Shown in pieces: positions 11,711 through 25,869 of a DNA stretch of 64,000 nt (position 1 is the first letter of the stretch; every line of letters starts with the position of its first letter). A program made the translations under genes and the position numbers. The stretch is taken from positions 248,001 to 312,000 of the forward strand of contig CP071494.1 in assembly GCA_017354895.1 (NCBI GenBank), given 5' to 3'. The notes beneath the pieces were generated by a model that made no database searches, was not told the DNA's origin, and was given only the letters and a program-made list of their open reading frames with translations. This DNA comes from Podospora comata. Its lineage: Eukaryota > Ascomycota > Sordariomycetes > Sordariales > Podosporaceae.

Positions 11711-13805
11711 TCTCTTATTATTTTATTGTATCCTATTATTTATATACTCTTGACTCTATTCTATGCTCTTAGAAAAAAATATAATATAAATAATTTTTTT
11801 CATTTATTTCTATTTCTTTAATATTTTCGTTTATGGAGTTAATTTATTCATTTACTTTTTCTTTGAATTATGTTAGCTTTTTCATAATTACTCCAACCTT
11901 CTATTTAATTTTGTACAATTCCTGTTGTATTTTAAATAATATTCACTACTATATTCATTGAATTATATAACTCTTTTAGTCTTTGAATAATTGATCATTA
12001 CTCTTTGTACAATGAATATTCTTTAACTTTTCATAGAAGAATACTTTAATCTTATAATTAATACTCATTTCATTCAACAAAGACTCGTGAAATGTTATTT
12101 CACTAATTATAATACTCTTCGAATATTTATTATTATAATTCTTTTTTATTGTATTCTACCTTATTTACTGTTTTATTTTTCCAATGACTTTTCTATATTT
12201 AATTAAAATATTTAACTGATTGGATGATATAAGTCTTACTTCTTATATCATATTCTAAATACTTTATTTGAAATCACTTTTTTTTATTAACTGTAAGATT
12301 TAGAGATTTATATATTTCAAATTACCTTTCTAGAATCCTTGCTTTTTCCTGCCTTCACCTATTATTAATGAAATCTTTACTATCAATAGTTATCTCCTTT
12401 GATCCGTTTTTCAACCAAACAATATATATATCAGTTCTGCAGTGAAATATAAAGAGTTTGATCATTTGATTAACCTTCCTACTTCTCTAGCTCTATAATC
12501 ATTTTAAAATACTACTTTTATTCTATATTTTTAATTTCTTGGCTTTCTTTGGACATTTATGGTATTTAATAATAAGTTTATGTGTCTTTTATAACTTCTT
12601 TATATTTTTAAACTTTTTCCTCGTTTCGGAAAGTCTTTTTGAAAGATAATAACAGTTTTGATGTAGAATTAATTGTAATGTTATATTATTCTTTAACAAA
12701 ACAGTTCATTCCAAGTAATATTGTCTTTCCTACTAAGAATTAATAAATATTATTTTCAAACCTTTTGTTTCTATTTAAATAGGGTATTTATATACGAGAT
12801 TATACTTATGATTTTTATGAATACGTTAATAAACTTCTGGATTGTTCTTGATATAAGTTTCTTTTAATCATGAAATATTATTATTCTTCAAAACTTTTCT
12901 ATAATAATTTAACAGTCTTCTTCTGAAGACAAGCGCCAGGGTATAACGTGAAGATAGTCGCTTGACATACTGATGAATTAATAAAGTAAATATCAAGAAT
13001 AAAGGCCTTCAGTAGTCTTAAATGGTAGCTTTATAAACCCTTATAGGCTATATGAAAAATGTTACTTTGTATGATATAAAAAATTGATTAAGGTGATAAA
13101 TTATTGAAGTAACATTAAAGCCATATAATATTATTACAGTATCGTTTTTTGCTCAATATTATCAATGGTTTATAATTTAGGATAAAGTAAAGTTTTAATA
13201 TAAGAAATATTGTAATGTGTTATGTTATTCTATTATACCATAGAAAATAAACCACTTATATATTTTCAAAGTTTATTTATTCTGATTTTCTAAAACTTAA
13301 TTATTGATAATTACTGAATTAATCTTTGTATCTGAAATGAACTTCAGTGCGTGACCTCTACATTTTAATTAATAACCTAATATATTTTAGGCTTAGGTTA
13401 GTTAAGAAAAGATCTTTCTAAAAAGGGTTGTAAACTTTTCACAATTATTAAAGAGTTTGTTATATTGCTGTAGATTTCAAAGATTTCCATTAATTAAAAA
13501 CCGAAAACTGTAACGTGAAGATAATATAGTTAATAGGAGAAAATACAATTGATTAATTATTAGAAAGCCAAATATATTCAAAGAATAAATGTATGAAAGG
13601 TTGAGCATTTTAAAGTTTTCTATTATACCTTTTATACAGAAATGCTTTACTTATGGGGGTTTAATATATTATATTTTCCTAGGTCAAAATTGTTTTATAA
13701 ATATAACATTAATAAGCATAGTTTTCATTATTTCTTTATGAATTAAAGAATTCGTAGTAGTTATCGAACTATTTTTTTATTAATGTTGTAATTAAAATAA
13801 GCCAT
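11711..13805. other. AT-rich stretch, no gene seen
   Basis: About 2.1 kb of AT-rich, low-complexity sequence with no recognisable coding, RNA or repeat feature. A somewhat GC-richer patch near 12.93-12.97 kb could not be assigned. Confidence 0.5.
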
Positions 13806-16800
13806 GATTATACACTGTTTAGTTATACCGAGTTAAGACTAGTTAGAAGTGCCTTCGACTAATATCTCTTTTAAAGGTTTTAAAAAGGGGTTGGGTATAC
13901 GTTGTATACCTACCTTAACTTTATTACAGATAAGTTAAAGGCTACATTACTACTACTATAGCTGAGAATATTAAAATAGGGAGCGTTTCGGTATTACCTT
14001 TAATTACAGGACACTCCGCTATATCGGATATTACAACCGTCGAATATCTTATTATATGTATCCGAGAACTCAAGAGCCGAGCTTAATAGGCCGAAAAAGC
14101 AGATTGCGGTAATCCGCTCGAGCCCCGCGTAAGTAATTAGGTTCCCGGTACCAGAACAATATAGCCGCGGTCAGGGCAAGTTTAAACAGTTTTTAGTCTA
14201 GTTTAAAATCTATTTTCGTTATTATCTAAACTGATTTATTACTAAAGAGTTTGAAGTAATATTCGCAATGACTTAATTTAGGCAAGAAAGATTTATATAG
14301 TTCGAACCTACTTTGAACAATTATTATAAATCTTTAATTATTGGTTAATAAATATATTCTATCTAGTATTTCTAAAATATTCCGAGGGTTTAAGACCCGG
14401 CTTCAAGAGGTATTAAAATCAATAAAGCAAGGCTCGCGTAGGGGAGACTCGTAGGTTTTATTGAAGACCTTTAATAGTAAAGTATTCGGCTTTATTTAGG
14501 ATCAATAACTTACGTAAAAAGGTTAACCATAAAGAGTTCATATAAATGTTTTATAGTAGTTTTCTTTTTAAAAAAAAGATATTAAAAAATAAAGTAAATA
14601 AAGGGTCCAGGCTTAACATTATGCAGAAGTTTATCGCTATAGTTATACGGATCGACGGTAGGGAATTTTAATACAGTATAAAAAAAAAAGGGAAATACTA
14701 AGGAATAATAATAAATAATTGAGAATATGAAAATATATTTAAAAACATTATCGCTTAATCAATGACTGGCGATCTTTTGCAGGGGCCGCTAACCTTTAAC
14801 GGACTACGAAAAGTGCCGTCGGAAATACCGGCGTAAAACAAAGGTACAGAATAAAAATCCGATATTTGTTAGCGAAATCATTACTATATGAAAGAAAAGT
14901 AAAAGAAATAAGGAATCTTAGGATATAACAGATATAATATATTAAGGAATCTTAGAGTAATAACGTTAATAAATAAAAGTACGGAAATAAATTTAGTTTG
15001 GGTACAAATTATATATTATATCGGATTATAATAAAGAAATGAATATATTATCATATGAACACTATTTTCGACTTAAAAAGTTTATAATGATATATTAGCT
15101 TCAGCTATTATATGAAAAGGAAAATGACCTTAATTGTATTCAATAGTATAAATACAAAGCTTTCGAACAATATAATTTTAAGATAATTACAATATAAGGA
15201 TTATGACCTAGATATCAATTAAAAGGATAGTAGTTGTTTACGATTAAAAGAAGTTTAAAAGTATGCAAGTAATAATAGGAAATTAGGCATATATATAAAA
15301 AAAAAGTATAAAAAGTACCCTTTATAATACTACCGTAAAGAGCCTAAAAGCTAATATTCCGTTAATATAGGTAGTAAAATCGAAAAAGTAAAGTTAACGA
15401 CGTTAACAACAATATCGGAAAGTAATAAATACGCTTATTCTAATAACGTAAAGAAATATAAGAAAAAGGCTGTACTGGTGCAATATTAAAGATATTTGGC
15501 TTTTACGGCTAAGTATTTAAAGGGATTTCTAGAGTAAGAACCGTAGGACTACGAAATTAAAATCAAAAAAAGAACTAAAATTACGGCTATTTAAGGTCTA
15601 CCATATTGACGATAAGTACGGTAAAAACTATAAAGTACTTGAACGAGAATTCTTTTTTAAAAAAAAGGATATGCTAGCAAGTTTATATTATTAATAAACA
15701 ACTCCGTATTTTTCGGACTAAAAAACGGTAACTCATGATTATATATAGAATACCAATAGTTATATAACGAGAAAATAGAAGGTAATTACCCGCTACCATT
15801 AATACTTAATTTATAAAATTAATGAAACAAAGTGTAATACTTTGTACGCTTATTATACCTATTAAATTTATTAATATATAAAATAAGGAAAAGGATAAAC
15901 AAAAAAAATATTTTATATACTTTTTATTTCTTTCAAATACTTTATCAAATCACTCAGGTAAATTAGTATACTTACGGCGTTTTTATCTTTCTTTAATTAT
16001 ATAATGCAAAAATACCTCGATGAAATAATAATATATCATCTTAGCGATGTTACTATATACTTTAGTACCTTGAAAAAGTCTAAATACTATAGAAGAAAAG
16101 TACACGACGTATTATCCGGAACTAAAATCTCAGTTAATGAAAAAAGAAAGCGAGTTCTATATATAGAAAATTATATATTTTGGATATTTAATGTTTTCAA
16201 GTAAATTTCGTCCAGAATCTAGAGAATTTATAGTAGTTAAAGGCTATCTTACGCTATTATTATGAGTATATATAAAGAGATTTTAAAGTATACTAATTTT
16301 ATTGGATTTTTAGATATTACGCGATTATTGAACTATTTAAGAAAACCTAAAGCTCCGGTAATAGTAGGAAGAAAAGTAGGTCATTTAAAAGTTAGAAAAA
16401 TTATTTTCAAGGACCTAATATTTAAGTTGCTAGATCCTACTTAACTATTTTAAGTCGAGTTTAATATATTAAATTATACGATCGGAAGATAATTAGGCTA
16501 GCGAGATGATAACGGATAGTGATATTTGGGAGCTTTCTTTTCGAAAAAGCTAAAAGGAGTAAATTAAAACTATTTAATTTACTTACGATAGAGAATTACT
16601 TACGTTTCAGGAATAAAAGCTGTATCTTAATAGTATTAAATACAAAATATATGTCTATATACATTGAAGAAAGTTACAATGGCTTACTATTACGAAAGTC
16701 CTTAACTTATAGTAAACTCGATAGTCAAAATTTCTTTTAAAGTTTAATTTTCAAGTAATTTATAAAAAGGGTTCGAAGAAAATTAAACATACATATTTAG

Positions 16801-18747
16801 CCGGTAAGCGGACTACTATATAAATATATTTAGGAAGTTGTTATTATCATTTTAAAAGGAAGTTGCGACATATTTTTAAAAGATTTACTTCAATTATTAA
16901 TAAATTACTTTTAAAAGAAATAAAGGAAAAATTAATAACGATCTTACGGAATAATACTAATAAGAAAAGTCAGAGCTGTAAAATATTGAAAAGAATATTT
17001 AAGGATAACTATAGTATAAGAAGCGGACCTACGTAGAGCTAGGTACTAAAAAGATATTAATAATAAAAATCTAAAGGTTAAGGTTCGGAAAATATTTGGG
17101 TATTGTTAAAACTATGGAAAATATTAAAAATAATATTAAAAACGCTATTTAGTTATTTTATGCGCATAACAAGTAAAGGTTATAATGTATAAGCCTTGTG
17201 GATTTGTTAGGTTATTATTGATAGCTAAATGGCTATAGAGTTTAACTATTATAAACTCTGTTATTAAGTTACTAAAGTTTAAAGATACGGTATCCGGTAT
17301 TGAATATAATAATATATTAACGATAATCGATAAGTTAATCAAATAAATGTACTTTTGACTTTAGAAAAAGATCTAACTGATAAAGTAGTTAACGGAAATA
17401 ACAATATGATATATTGTACTAGAATACACATAATTAAAGAAATTTATTACGGACCGCGATATAAAGTTTATATCATAGTTTTAAAAAGCGTTAATATTAA
17501 AAGGAAAGATAGTGAGTAAAACGTTTTCGGCTTACTACCCTTAAATAGACGGATGGACGGAACGGTTTAATTAAATTATAAAATAGTATTTACGCAATTA
17601 TATTAACACTGTGTAAAATAATCAGGTTAAACAATTATTTACAGTCTATTTATTAAATAATATATTATTAACCGAGACGATAGAAGTGATATTACTCTTT
17701 ATAAATTATAAATATAAAGTAAGCTTATGTTAGGGACTGGATATCAAGGTGCCTAGGGTTACAGCCAAAGTAAGTAAGTTATATGTACTTTATAGTAAGC
17801 TTAAGGAAAAACTAGAGTTTATAAGGAAAAGGATACAGAAATACTATAACTTTAAAATGCTGGAGTGGCTTTACTTTAAGGGGGGGATAAAATATTTCTT
17901 TTAATACGTAATTTACGTATTTAGAAATCCAGTAAGAAACTAAACTATAGCAGAATAGTATTTAAAGTAAAGTTACTTAATATAATATATCAAAAACTGT
18001 ATACATTTTGGATTTTATTTTAAGAACGCGTATTATTTACGGTATATTTAGTATATAATATATCGCTAATAGAGACGATTAAAGCTATACCGTTCTTCGT
18101 AAATTTTAAATATAAGGTAGACCTACGGTAGGGACTAAACGTAGAGGTACCTAGGGCCGGGGTTAAGGTAGATAAGATATATATACTTTACGGTAAGCTT
18201 AAGTAAAAACTGGAGTTTATAAGGGAAAGGATACGGAAATACTATAATATTAAAAGGCTCGAGGGACCTTGCTTTAAGGGGAGGGATATAATATTTCTTT
18301 CTATACGCAATTTGCGTATTAAAAGACTTAATAAGAAGCTAGACCATAGGAGAGTAGGCCCTTTTAAAGTTAAAAGGAAGATATCGGAGATAGTATTCGA
18401 ACTAGAGCTACCTAGTACGATACGTTTACGGTTATATATTTTCTATATTTTACTTCTGGAGCCCGCACCACCGGTAAGCAAGGCTAATATACAGGAAGTA
18501 GCGGAAGACGAAGAAGAAAAGTATAAAGTGGAAGAGATACTAGATTCACGGCTTAATAGAGGGTAGTTAAAGTATTTAGTTAGTTAGTTAGGATATTCGG
18601 CTATAGATAACTCGTGGGAACCAAAGGCAAATCTTAACTGCTAAAACAAGCAAAAAGAGTTCCACCGGCAGTACCCAGACTGACTAAAATCCAGGCAAAA
18701 GAAACATACGTTTAGAAAGACCCCATCGAGTTTTTCTAAACGTGGAG

Positions 18748-18818
18748 AACCGTAGCAGAAATCGAACCCGCGCCTTCGGCAAAAGAAACCGACGTACTAC
18801 GCACTACACTACGAGGTT
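18748..18818 (-). other. tRNA-like segment in the gypsy tail (copy 2, best preserved)
   Basis: A minus-strand 71-nt cloverleaf-like sequence. Acceptor ends are AACC/GGTT. The D-arm TAGTGTAGTGCGTAGTACG fits a Pol III A box. The anticodon stem TCGGT/GCCGA encloses the loop TTCTTTT, which would give anticodon CUU (Lys). The T-arm is GCGGG TTCGATT TCTGC. Part of the acceptor stem mismatches, so it is probably a decayed or element-borne tRNA, not a host tRNA gene. Confidence 0.6.
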
Positions 18819-19671
18819 AAAAGGTGTGAGGGGACCTAGATATAAAGACTGCTACACGTCTTAACCACCTTGGGAAGTAGAAAGCGCGCTACCGGTAGTA
18901 TCCGGTGCGGTCAGGAAGGAAGGACCGGCCGTGCCCGGATTTAGGGAAAGGTTAGGTGGCCAGTCGAAGCCTGAGGAAGGATCTAGGAAGGAGAAGTCGG
19001 AAGGACCCGGAGGAGCAGAATTAGGAGGAGGAGCATCGTTAGACGACGGGATAGTCTACGTGACTTACGTAACTCTCTCCTGTTCGGTACGTTCGATAGC
19101 CTCCAGCTCGTCGAGAGAGGAGAGACTACGGGCGATTATAATAACTCCTTTATCCATAAGAAATTCGCGTTAACGGCGGACCTACGATAGACGAGCCAAA
19201 GCCTTAGAAGCTTTCTGTTAATACTCGACTAGAAGAGTCTCGGTACGTTTCTTTTCCTCTTATAAACGACGTTACTCTCGCATAATCTTATTTACTAAAA
19301 GAAAATTAGTAAAGAAAAAGAAAAGGTAACGAGAGACTTACGTAATAAGATAGGGATACCGGAGCTATTATACGAACGACTATAACGTATATAAGCCTTA
19401 TAATGCTTTACTTTATCTATTATACGGTAGGTTAATTCTTACGAGTTACACTACAAGTAAGGTATAACGAGGAAACCGTTTTTAATAATATTCTAAGCTA
19501 GTTTAGTACGGTACTATGTAGACGACGATAAAGGTTTTACTATAGATATAGCGTTAGCTGGGCCACTAAAAGATAAGGGTAAAAGACCTACGAAAAAGAA
19601 AAGGGAAACGAGAAAAGTATATATAGTCGATAATTAAGCTAATAGGGCGTTAGCCTAGAGGAGGAGTATTA

Positions 19672-20046
19672 TATTACGGACCTGATATAAGTAGGGAGCG
19701 CGGGGCGCGACCCGTCCAATTACTAAGGAACGGAAAGTAAGGAAGTTAGATTATTACTAGCGCTAAAGGTAATAATGACGATTATCACTAGCCCGCAGTA
19801 ACGACGAGTAATAATTAATATTATTATTAATAATAAAGGTAATAAATAAGTCTATATATACGGAGGAACTAGCTAGTATAGTTAAATAATTCCGTAGTAT
19901 ATAATTTAAGTTTATAGTTACGGTATTTTATAATTATATTAATATAAACTATTGTTATATACTGTTTAGCTGTACCGAACCAGGATTATTTAGAAGTGCC
20001 TTTAACCAGTATCCCTTTCAGAGGTTCTGGATAGGGGTTCGTCACA
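19672..20046 (+). repeat. 3' LTR (type B) of the composite gypsy fossil
   Basis: About 375 bp, matching the solo LTR at 4415-4756 from its start (TATTACGGACCTGATATAAG, a decayed form of TGTCACGG...) to its end (GGGGTTCGTCACA). The first ~150 bp are type B specific. The right part is common to all LTRs in the window. Confidence 0.7.
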
Positions 20047-20689
20047 TATAGTCTTGTCTCATGTTTCTTTTTTATTAAAAATTGTAAATTTATATTCAAC
20101 TTCTCTATTTTTCTTTTTTATATTTTTCAACTATATAATATTGTTAAAGAATTTTATATAATGTTAAAAATCTTTATAAATTTCTTACTATTACTATTTT
20201 TTCATTTAATTATGAAGTTAAAGCTAAGATATACCCAAACTTTTAGTGTAAACTTTCTTTAAAGTAAAAGGTTTAAAAGTTTGATTCCAAAAATTACCTA
20301 ATGATTAGTAATAATTAGTTTATTAGTAGTTAAAGTATTCTATTTTAAATTATTTAGACTTTTTTTAATTTTTTTACTTTGAAAAGATTAATATAGTTTT
20401 TACTGAATATGATATTTAATATGTTAAAATTTACTTTTATAGGAAATAATACGGTTTCTAAAAAAGAAATAGGAGAAAATATATGAATTAACTTCCGTTT
20501 TCTATTATTAGTTTAATAGTATACTTTATTTATTAGTTATTTATAAAATAAAAATAAAAATCTATATATATCTTTTAAGCTTTGTAGTATTATTATTAAC
20601 GATTTATTAAATTATTAATTATAAATATTGATTTTATTATTTTTATAAGAAATACAGTTATTATTTTTTATACTATATTTATATATTTT
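20047..20689. other. AT-rich stretch, nothing recognised
   Basis: AT-rich flank after the type B LTR. No gene, RNA or shared repeat seen. Confidence 0.5.
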
Positions 20690-21200
20690 TATTATAACCT
20701 GCACCGAAGATGGATACAGACTGTAAGGTAGTACGCTAAAGGTGTGTGATAGTGTAATCGAAAGTTGTAATAAGCGCCTCAGACAAGGGGTTCACTGTTA
20801 ACAACAGGTCGTTTTAATAAAGAACTACTAAGAGTAGATTATAGACAAATGAACTTAAATTGCTTGCATGAGGAATCAGATTCCTCGACATAAGGAGCGC
20901 CCGGCGCTCCCCCCTATTTATATAAAGCTATCTATATATGTTTCTGAAGTATTTTTGTACCTTGCTTAGTATGCTTAGTGGTCTTAGTAGCTAAGTAGAC
21001 TAAGTAACCTTTTATGATTGATGTGCTCAGTGTGCTTAGTGGTCTTGGCCACTGATTAGATTAAGCACCTCTTGATTAGTCGCACGGGGATTTATGGGTC
21101 TTTCTCATCTCTGGCCCAATGATTGGCTGAGGTATCCCGGCACCTCGAGAACCACCCAGTGGTTCCTATATGGGGTTATTACGCTTGGGGCGTAATAATT
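20690..21200. repeat. GC-richer island with several short perfect hairpins
   Basis: This 0.5-kb island is not AT-shifted like its surroundings. Stem-loops seen are GAGGAATC/GATTCCTC (20870-20886), GGAGCGCC/GGCGCTCC (20894-20910), ACCAC/GTGGT near 21151-21163, and TTATTACGC/GCGTAATAA with a TTGGG loop (21176-21198). The word TGCTTAGTGGTCTT is duplicated (about 20968 and 21028). No reading frame is convincing. A solo LTR of another retroelement family or a small non-autonomous element is possible, but the ends are not evident. Confidence 0.45.
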
Positions 21201-21464
21201 TTTAAGAATTTAAATTATTTAAGAAAAATAACATATTTAAAGTATTAAGTTATTAATTAAACATTAGAACCATGGTATAATTATATCAGTATTAAACCTT
21301 AACTGAATTAATAAATCTATTTAAATTATTAATATTCAATCAAAAGTTTCTCTTATTTTGAATGATATTTTATTAATATATATTATAAGCGAGTCGTACA
21401 TATAAGCGAGTCGTACAGTCTCCACCACCCTACAACAACTATCCTCAAATATATCGCAACGACA

Positions 21465-21785
21465 TTAGGAAGCAACTACAATTACATCAGAAACGGCTGA
21501 ATCAAATGATTCCCCACCCTCCTGGCAAGTGCGCGCGTTATGGCCAGGCTTGCCGCACACACCACAGCACCGAACCTTCGTACGAGCCCCCCCTGCACTA
21601 CCGCCATCCGGCTGTATTTCTTCCACTGCCTCCCCACCCACGGCCTTCTGGTCCAGTAGATCCTGTGCATCTTGCACAGTAATTGATCCTCCAAGCTGCA
21701 CACGTATCCTTTTGGCTCTCCGGCGCTTACTTAAGGCCTCGTTAGCCTTACGGAGTGAAGCATTCTCTGCACGAAGGAGAGCCAC
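21465..21785 (-). pseudogene. Transposase C-terminal remnant with CCHC knuckle (second copy)
   Basis: An open stretch of about 107 codons closely similar to 7127-7465. It has the same helix (SLRKANEALSKRRRAKRIR), the same linker and the same zinc knuckle (CGVCGKPGHNARTC), followed by a short acidic tail. It was the C-terminus of the pogo transposase and is now separated from the helix-turn-helix part by the deleted DDE core. Confidence 0.7.
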
Positions 21786-22062
21786 CTAGTGTATTATAGC
21801 CGTTGTACCCTTAGTAAGCTGGTCTACCGTAGCTAATATTGAAGTCGGGGAGCTATTTTAATAATTAGTAATACGAGTCTTAATAATACCTATCATAAAC
21901 CTACCTAGTCTCGTCGAAGTTATAGATATCGTTATCTACAATACCTTACTTAGCCTTAGTGTTCCGTACGAGCGCAAACCACTCGGCAATAATAACCTTT
22001 AGATCCTCGCACTTAGCCCTTTGGTAGTCGTATCTACGCGTAAAACGCGTACGGAGCTATAG

Positions 22063-22404
22063 CTAGCGTTTAACGAAGTTATATGCCGAGAGCTTACTAA
22101 TAAGGGGCGCGCCGCGTACGCGTAGCAGTTGGTTGGCCATATCTTTTACACCACGCAATCTTGGTAGAAAAGCTCGTGTATATAGCTCAATAATATATCG
22201 GGCAATAGCTTCCTCTTCCGATTTGGTTAGCTTTTTCGAATTGGGTATTATATTACGTCGTGCAGGCCGGCCGGCGCGTCGGTTAGAGAGAGTCATAGGT
22301 GGTACGTTATAGAGCTTAGCTGCAGCTCGGAGGCTTAATTTTTCGTCCTTTTGGAGAGCCTCAAGGGCTAAGAGTATCCTGGCTTCCTTTAAAGTAGGAG
22401 GCAT
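22063..22404 (-). pseudogene. Transposase N-terminal remnant: Psq/CENP-B helix-turn-helix
   Basis: An open stretch of 113 codons starting MPPTLKEARILLALEALQ. It contains a Psq-type helix-turn-helix (KLSLRAAAKLYNVPPMTLSNR), a basic linker (RRAGRPARR) and the start of a CENP-B-type helix-turn-helix (LTKSEEEAIARYI ... RGAPLISKLSAYNFVKR), typical of pogo/Fot1-family transposases that bind their TIRs. It stops at 22063 where an arginine-rich continuation is expected. Reading beyond that gives the NFDETR block and then the deletion. If expressed, it could only be a DNA-binding fragment. Confidence 0.7.
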
Positions 22405-22501
22405 GTTGGGTTGTGGAAAAAATTGATGTTAGGTGTAAGGAGGACGCGTCGTGGTGGAGACTGTACGACTCGCTTATATGTACGACTCGCTTATAATATA
22501 C

Positions 22502-22752
<251 letters not shown>

Positions 22753-24143
22753 CATTGTTAGTAAAAATATTTAACTTTTATTATATTATTTATAAACAAT
22801 ATTATCGATAAAATTTAACATTAATTATAGATCTATTTTTAATAATATAGTATAAATGCATCTTTTTCTTTTCTAGAAACTAACGATGTGCTATGTTTTT
22901 CTACTAAGCTTCTGAGATACAATATAATAAATAGAACATATATTTTTACTACTAAATATAACTTTAATTTATATCAATTACATTAGATTATTAAATATAT
23001 TCAATAAAGGAAAATTGTAAATTTCACAATTACTAGTATCCTTTTAAAAAGGTAAGGATTATTTAGTTATATAGAAAGCATATAATCACTCCAAAATTAT
23101 ATAATCTTTAACAATATCTTATATATAAGTAAGTATATATTTTCTTATTAATCTTTGTTAATATCTTATATATCAGTAAATAGTATATTTTCTTATTAAG
23201 CTTCTTTGCAATATTAAACTAGAAATATAGTAAAATGTAAATACATATACTTTTATTAAAAAGATTAATAATACTCAACAAAAAAATAATTTATTGTTTG
23301 GGAATATTATACGAAATAATACATTACTGTAACACACTTTCAAAAAAAGTCCAATAGATTTAATGAAAAAAACTTTTTACTATATAAACTTCCATTCTTC
23401 TTTATTATTATTCATTAGGAGACTTGAAAGTAAATTAATTTTCACTATATAAAACTTAATTTAATAATTTAATAATCTGATGATTCAATAATTCAATACT
23501 TTAATAATTCAATACTTTAATAATTCAATAATTTAATAAAATTAAAAATAAAATCTTTATGGTCAAAAGTCTATACATATGTACTTTTTAAAAAGTTTAT
23601 AATTACATATCATTAATTTATTTAAACATAAAAAATACCTAAAATAATTAAATATTTTTTCAGAAACATATTAATATTCGTATAATTTCAAAGATAGAAT
23701 AATAAAATTAATATTTGCAATGAATGGTTAAAATAATCTTAAATGATAATTTTCTAAACATTAAAGAGAACCTAGATAAAAAAATGTGCATTTTATTTTG
23801 TAAAAGTATTAATTGGTATAAAAAACTATTATATTGATATTAAAAAACATCTTTTTCATTAAATATTAAACGCCCTTCTTAATTATTATATTTAAATTGA
23901 AATTTTTATTATTAAATACTATATAACATTAAAACTTATTTTTATATTTATTATAATCCTTATCAAAAATTTTACTGTTTATATATGCTTAATTAGCTAG
24001 GTCCTTATAAGTAATAGGAAAGAACTATAGTTACCTAATTATTTAAAAGAAACCGATTTATAAATATTGTATAACCTTATACTCTTCGATTTTAACTTCT
24101 ATAAAGAAGCTCCTTACTTATAGAGACCTAAGTATCTATAAGT
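22753..24143. other. AT-rich stretch, nothing recognised
   Basis: About 1.4 kb of AT-rich DNA with small imperfect tandem motifs (for example repeated TTTAATAATTCAATA near 23.46-23.54 kb, and a duplicated AATATCTTATATAT.AGTAA near 23.11 and 23.16 kb). No gene seen. Confidence 0.5.
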
Positions 24144-24148
24144 AAAGG

Positions 24149-24592
24149 TGTCACAGTTAACCCAACGGCAGGTCGCGCCACATATGGGTCGCAGGACGTC
24201 TCTAGCCAATTATTAGGGAAGTCAGGAGACAGCCAATTAGGGCTAGACGAAAGTGCTATGGCGCCAAGACACACGAGCACTCTGCAGGATGCAAGATGCT
24301 ACGGGTGATCAGAAGCATAGCACGACGGGCACCTTGCGGGATGCAATGTGCTATAGGTGATCGAGGCCGTAGCAGTGCGAGTACCTCAGGGTCCCAGGAT
24401 CTATATATACGGAGGAACTGGCTAGTGTAGATAGACAGTTCCGCAGTATGCAATTTAAGCTTGTATTTACGGTATCTAGTGTTTATATTGAGATATCTTA
24501 TTATGTACTATTTAGCTGTACCGAGCCACGATTATTTAGAAGTGCTTTCGACTAGTATCCCTTTTAGAGATTCTGGATAAAGGTTCTTTATA
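24149..24592 (+). repeat. 5' LTR (type A)
   Basis: Begins TGTCACAGTTAACCCAACGG and ends at the counterpart of the 3' LTR's GGTTCGTTACA. It is the same length as 31843-32286 and is preceded by AAAGG. The internal start CGTTATATACTTATT follows immediately. Confidence 0.9.
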
Positions 24593-25869
24593 CGTTATAT
24601 ACTTATTTTAACTCTATTACGGATAAGTTAAAGGTAGTTAAACGCTATAGCCGGTAATACTAATACTTAACCTACCGTCGAATAGTTTTTTACTTATATT
24701 TAAAAGTTTAAAAATAAGTTACGCATCTCTTACGATTCTCTTATATAGGAGAATACTATACTTTATTAAGAGATTAGTACTTTACGTAAGGAGGGAGACC
24801 GTACTTATTAAGAGATCGGTACCTTACGTAAGGAAAGAGACTGCGCTAGGTTCGAGGCTCCGGATTACTATAGAGAAGCTAAAAGAGAACTAAAAGGATT
24901 TTTAATTTAATTTAAAGTATACTTTTAGTACTACCCTTCTTACTTCCCGGACGAGCCGTCTAAAGTAGTATATACCGCGTTTAGGCTTAAGGATAAGGTA
25001 TTTACTTAGTTCGAGCCGATTTTAGGAGACTATTTTAATAATAAGTATTACGTAAAGGAAAATATAATTAAGAAATATTTTAAGCCGTATAAAGGTTTCG
25101 AAGAGAAAATTAAAAAGGTATTTAGAAAGTACGATAAAAGTAAATGTATTTAAAAATAGTTAATTAATTTTAAATAAATTAAATTTATTACCGATTACGC
25201 TATTATATTTAGGATAAATATACTTTATAGCGAAATTAATAATAAAGGATTAATATAGTTATTCTATAACTGGTTTAAAGAAGAAATTAAAGATAAACTA
25301 TATCGATAGGAATAGCCGGAAACTATTAATAAGTATATCGCGATAGCGGTTCGTATTAATAATCGATAATTTTAGTACCGTAAGGAACGGAAAAATATAT
25401 ATATACTAGGGCCTTACCGTTCTCACGATAAGAAAAAGAGACGCCTGTACGGGACTTACGTTTTGGGAACTATATACGCGGGACTAATAAAAATTAATAT
25501 TATATAGTAATAGAGATTATAAAGTAGGGGCTAGGGTAGAAATAACTTTAAGTATTTTAATTATAGTAAAGTAAGATACTTTAAAAAAGACTATAAGGTA
25601 CTTAAATAACTCGGTTAAAAGGAAAAGATCGTAGTAACTACTATATTAAAAGGACCGAGAGTCGTAGAAATAATAGTTATCGGGTATTAGTAAGGCGGAG
25701 CGGTAGGCTCTGAGGAAGACTTTAATTGGTACGCCGAATAGAAGGATATAGAGTTTTAGGAAATTAAGGAAGTATTAGAAAAACTTATTAGCTGGTATGC
25801 CCTGATAAGCCTATAATATAGTACCTATATAGGGTTGCTGTAGAATATAGTAGTGCGCAAGCGGAAGCG

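Larger units (their letters stand above)
13806..20046 (+). mobile_element. Composite Ty3/Gypsy chromovirus fossil
   Basis: The left edge is only the last ~90 bp of a 5' LTR (13806 to about 13896). It is followed by the characteristic internal start CGTTGTATACC, gag remnants to about 14.7 kb, protease/reverse transcriptase/RNase H remnants at about 14.76-17.1 kb and integrase remnants at 17.1-17.99 kb. From about 18.03 kb a second, better preserved tail starts. It repeats the integrase end, then gives an open chromodomain-like stretch (18312-18566; ESKYKVEEILDSR-type motif), a tRNA-like segment and a type B 3' LTR (19672-20046). The repeated integrase end suggests two copies joined together. 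All parts are broken, with dozens of breaks; the right part is the younger. Confidence 0.75.

Noticed and set aside
20894-20910. GC hairpin considered as a rho-independent terminator
   Set aside because: The sequence is eukaryotic and no T-tract follows the stem.
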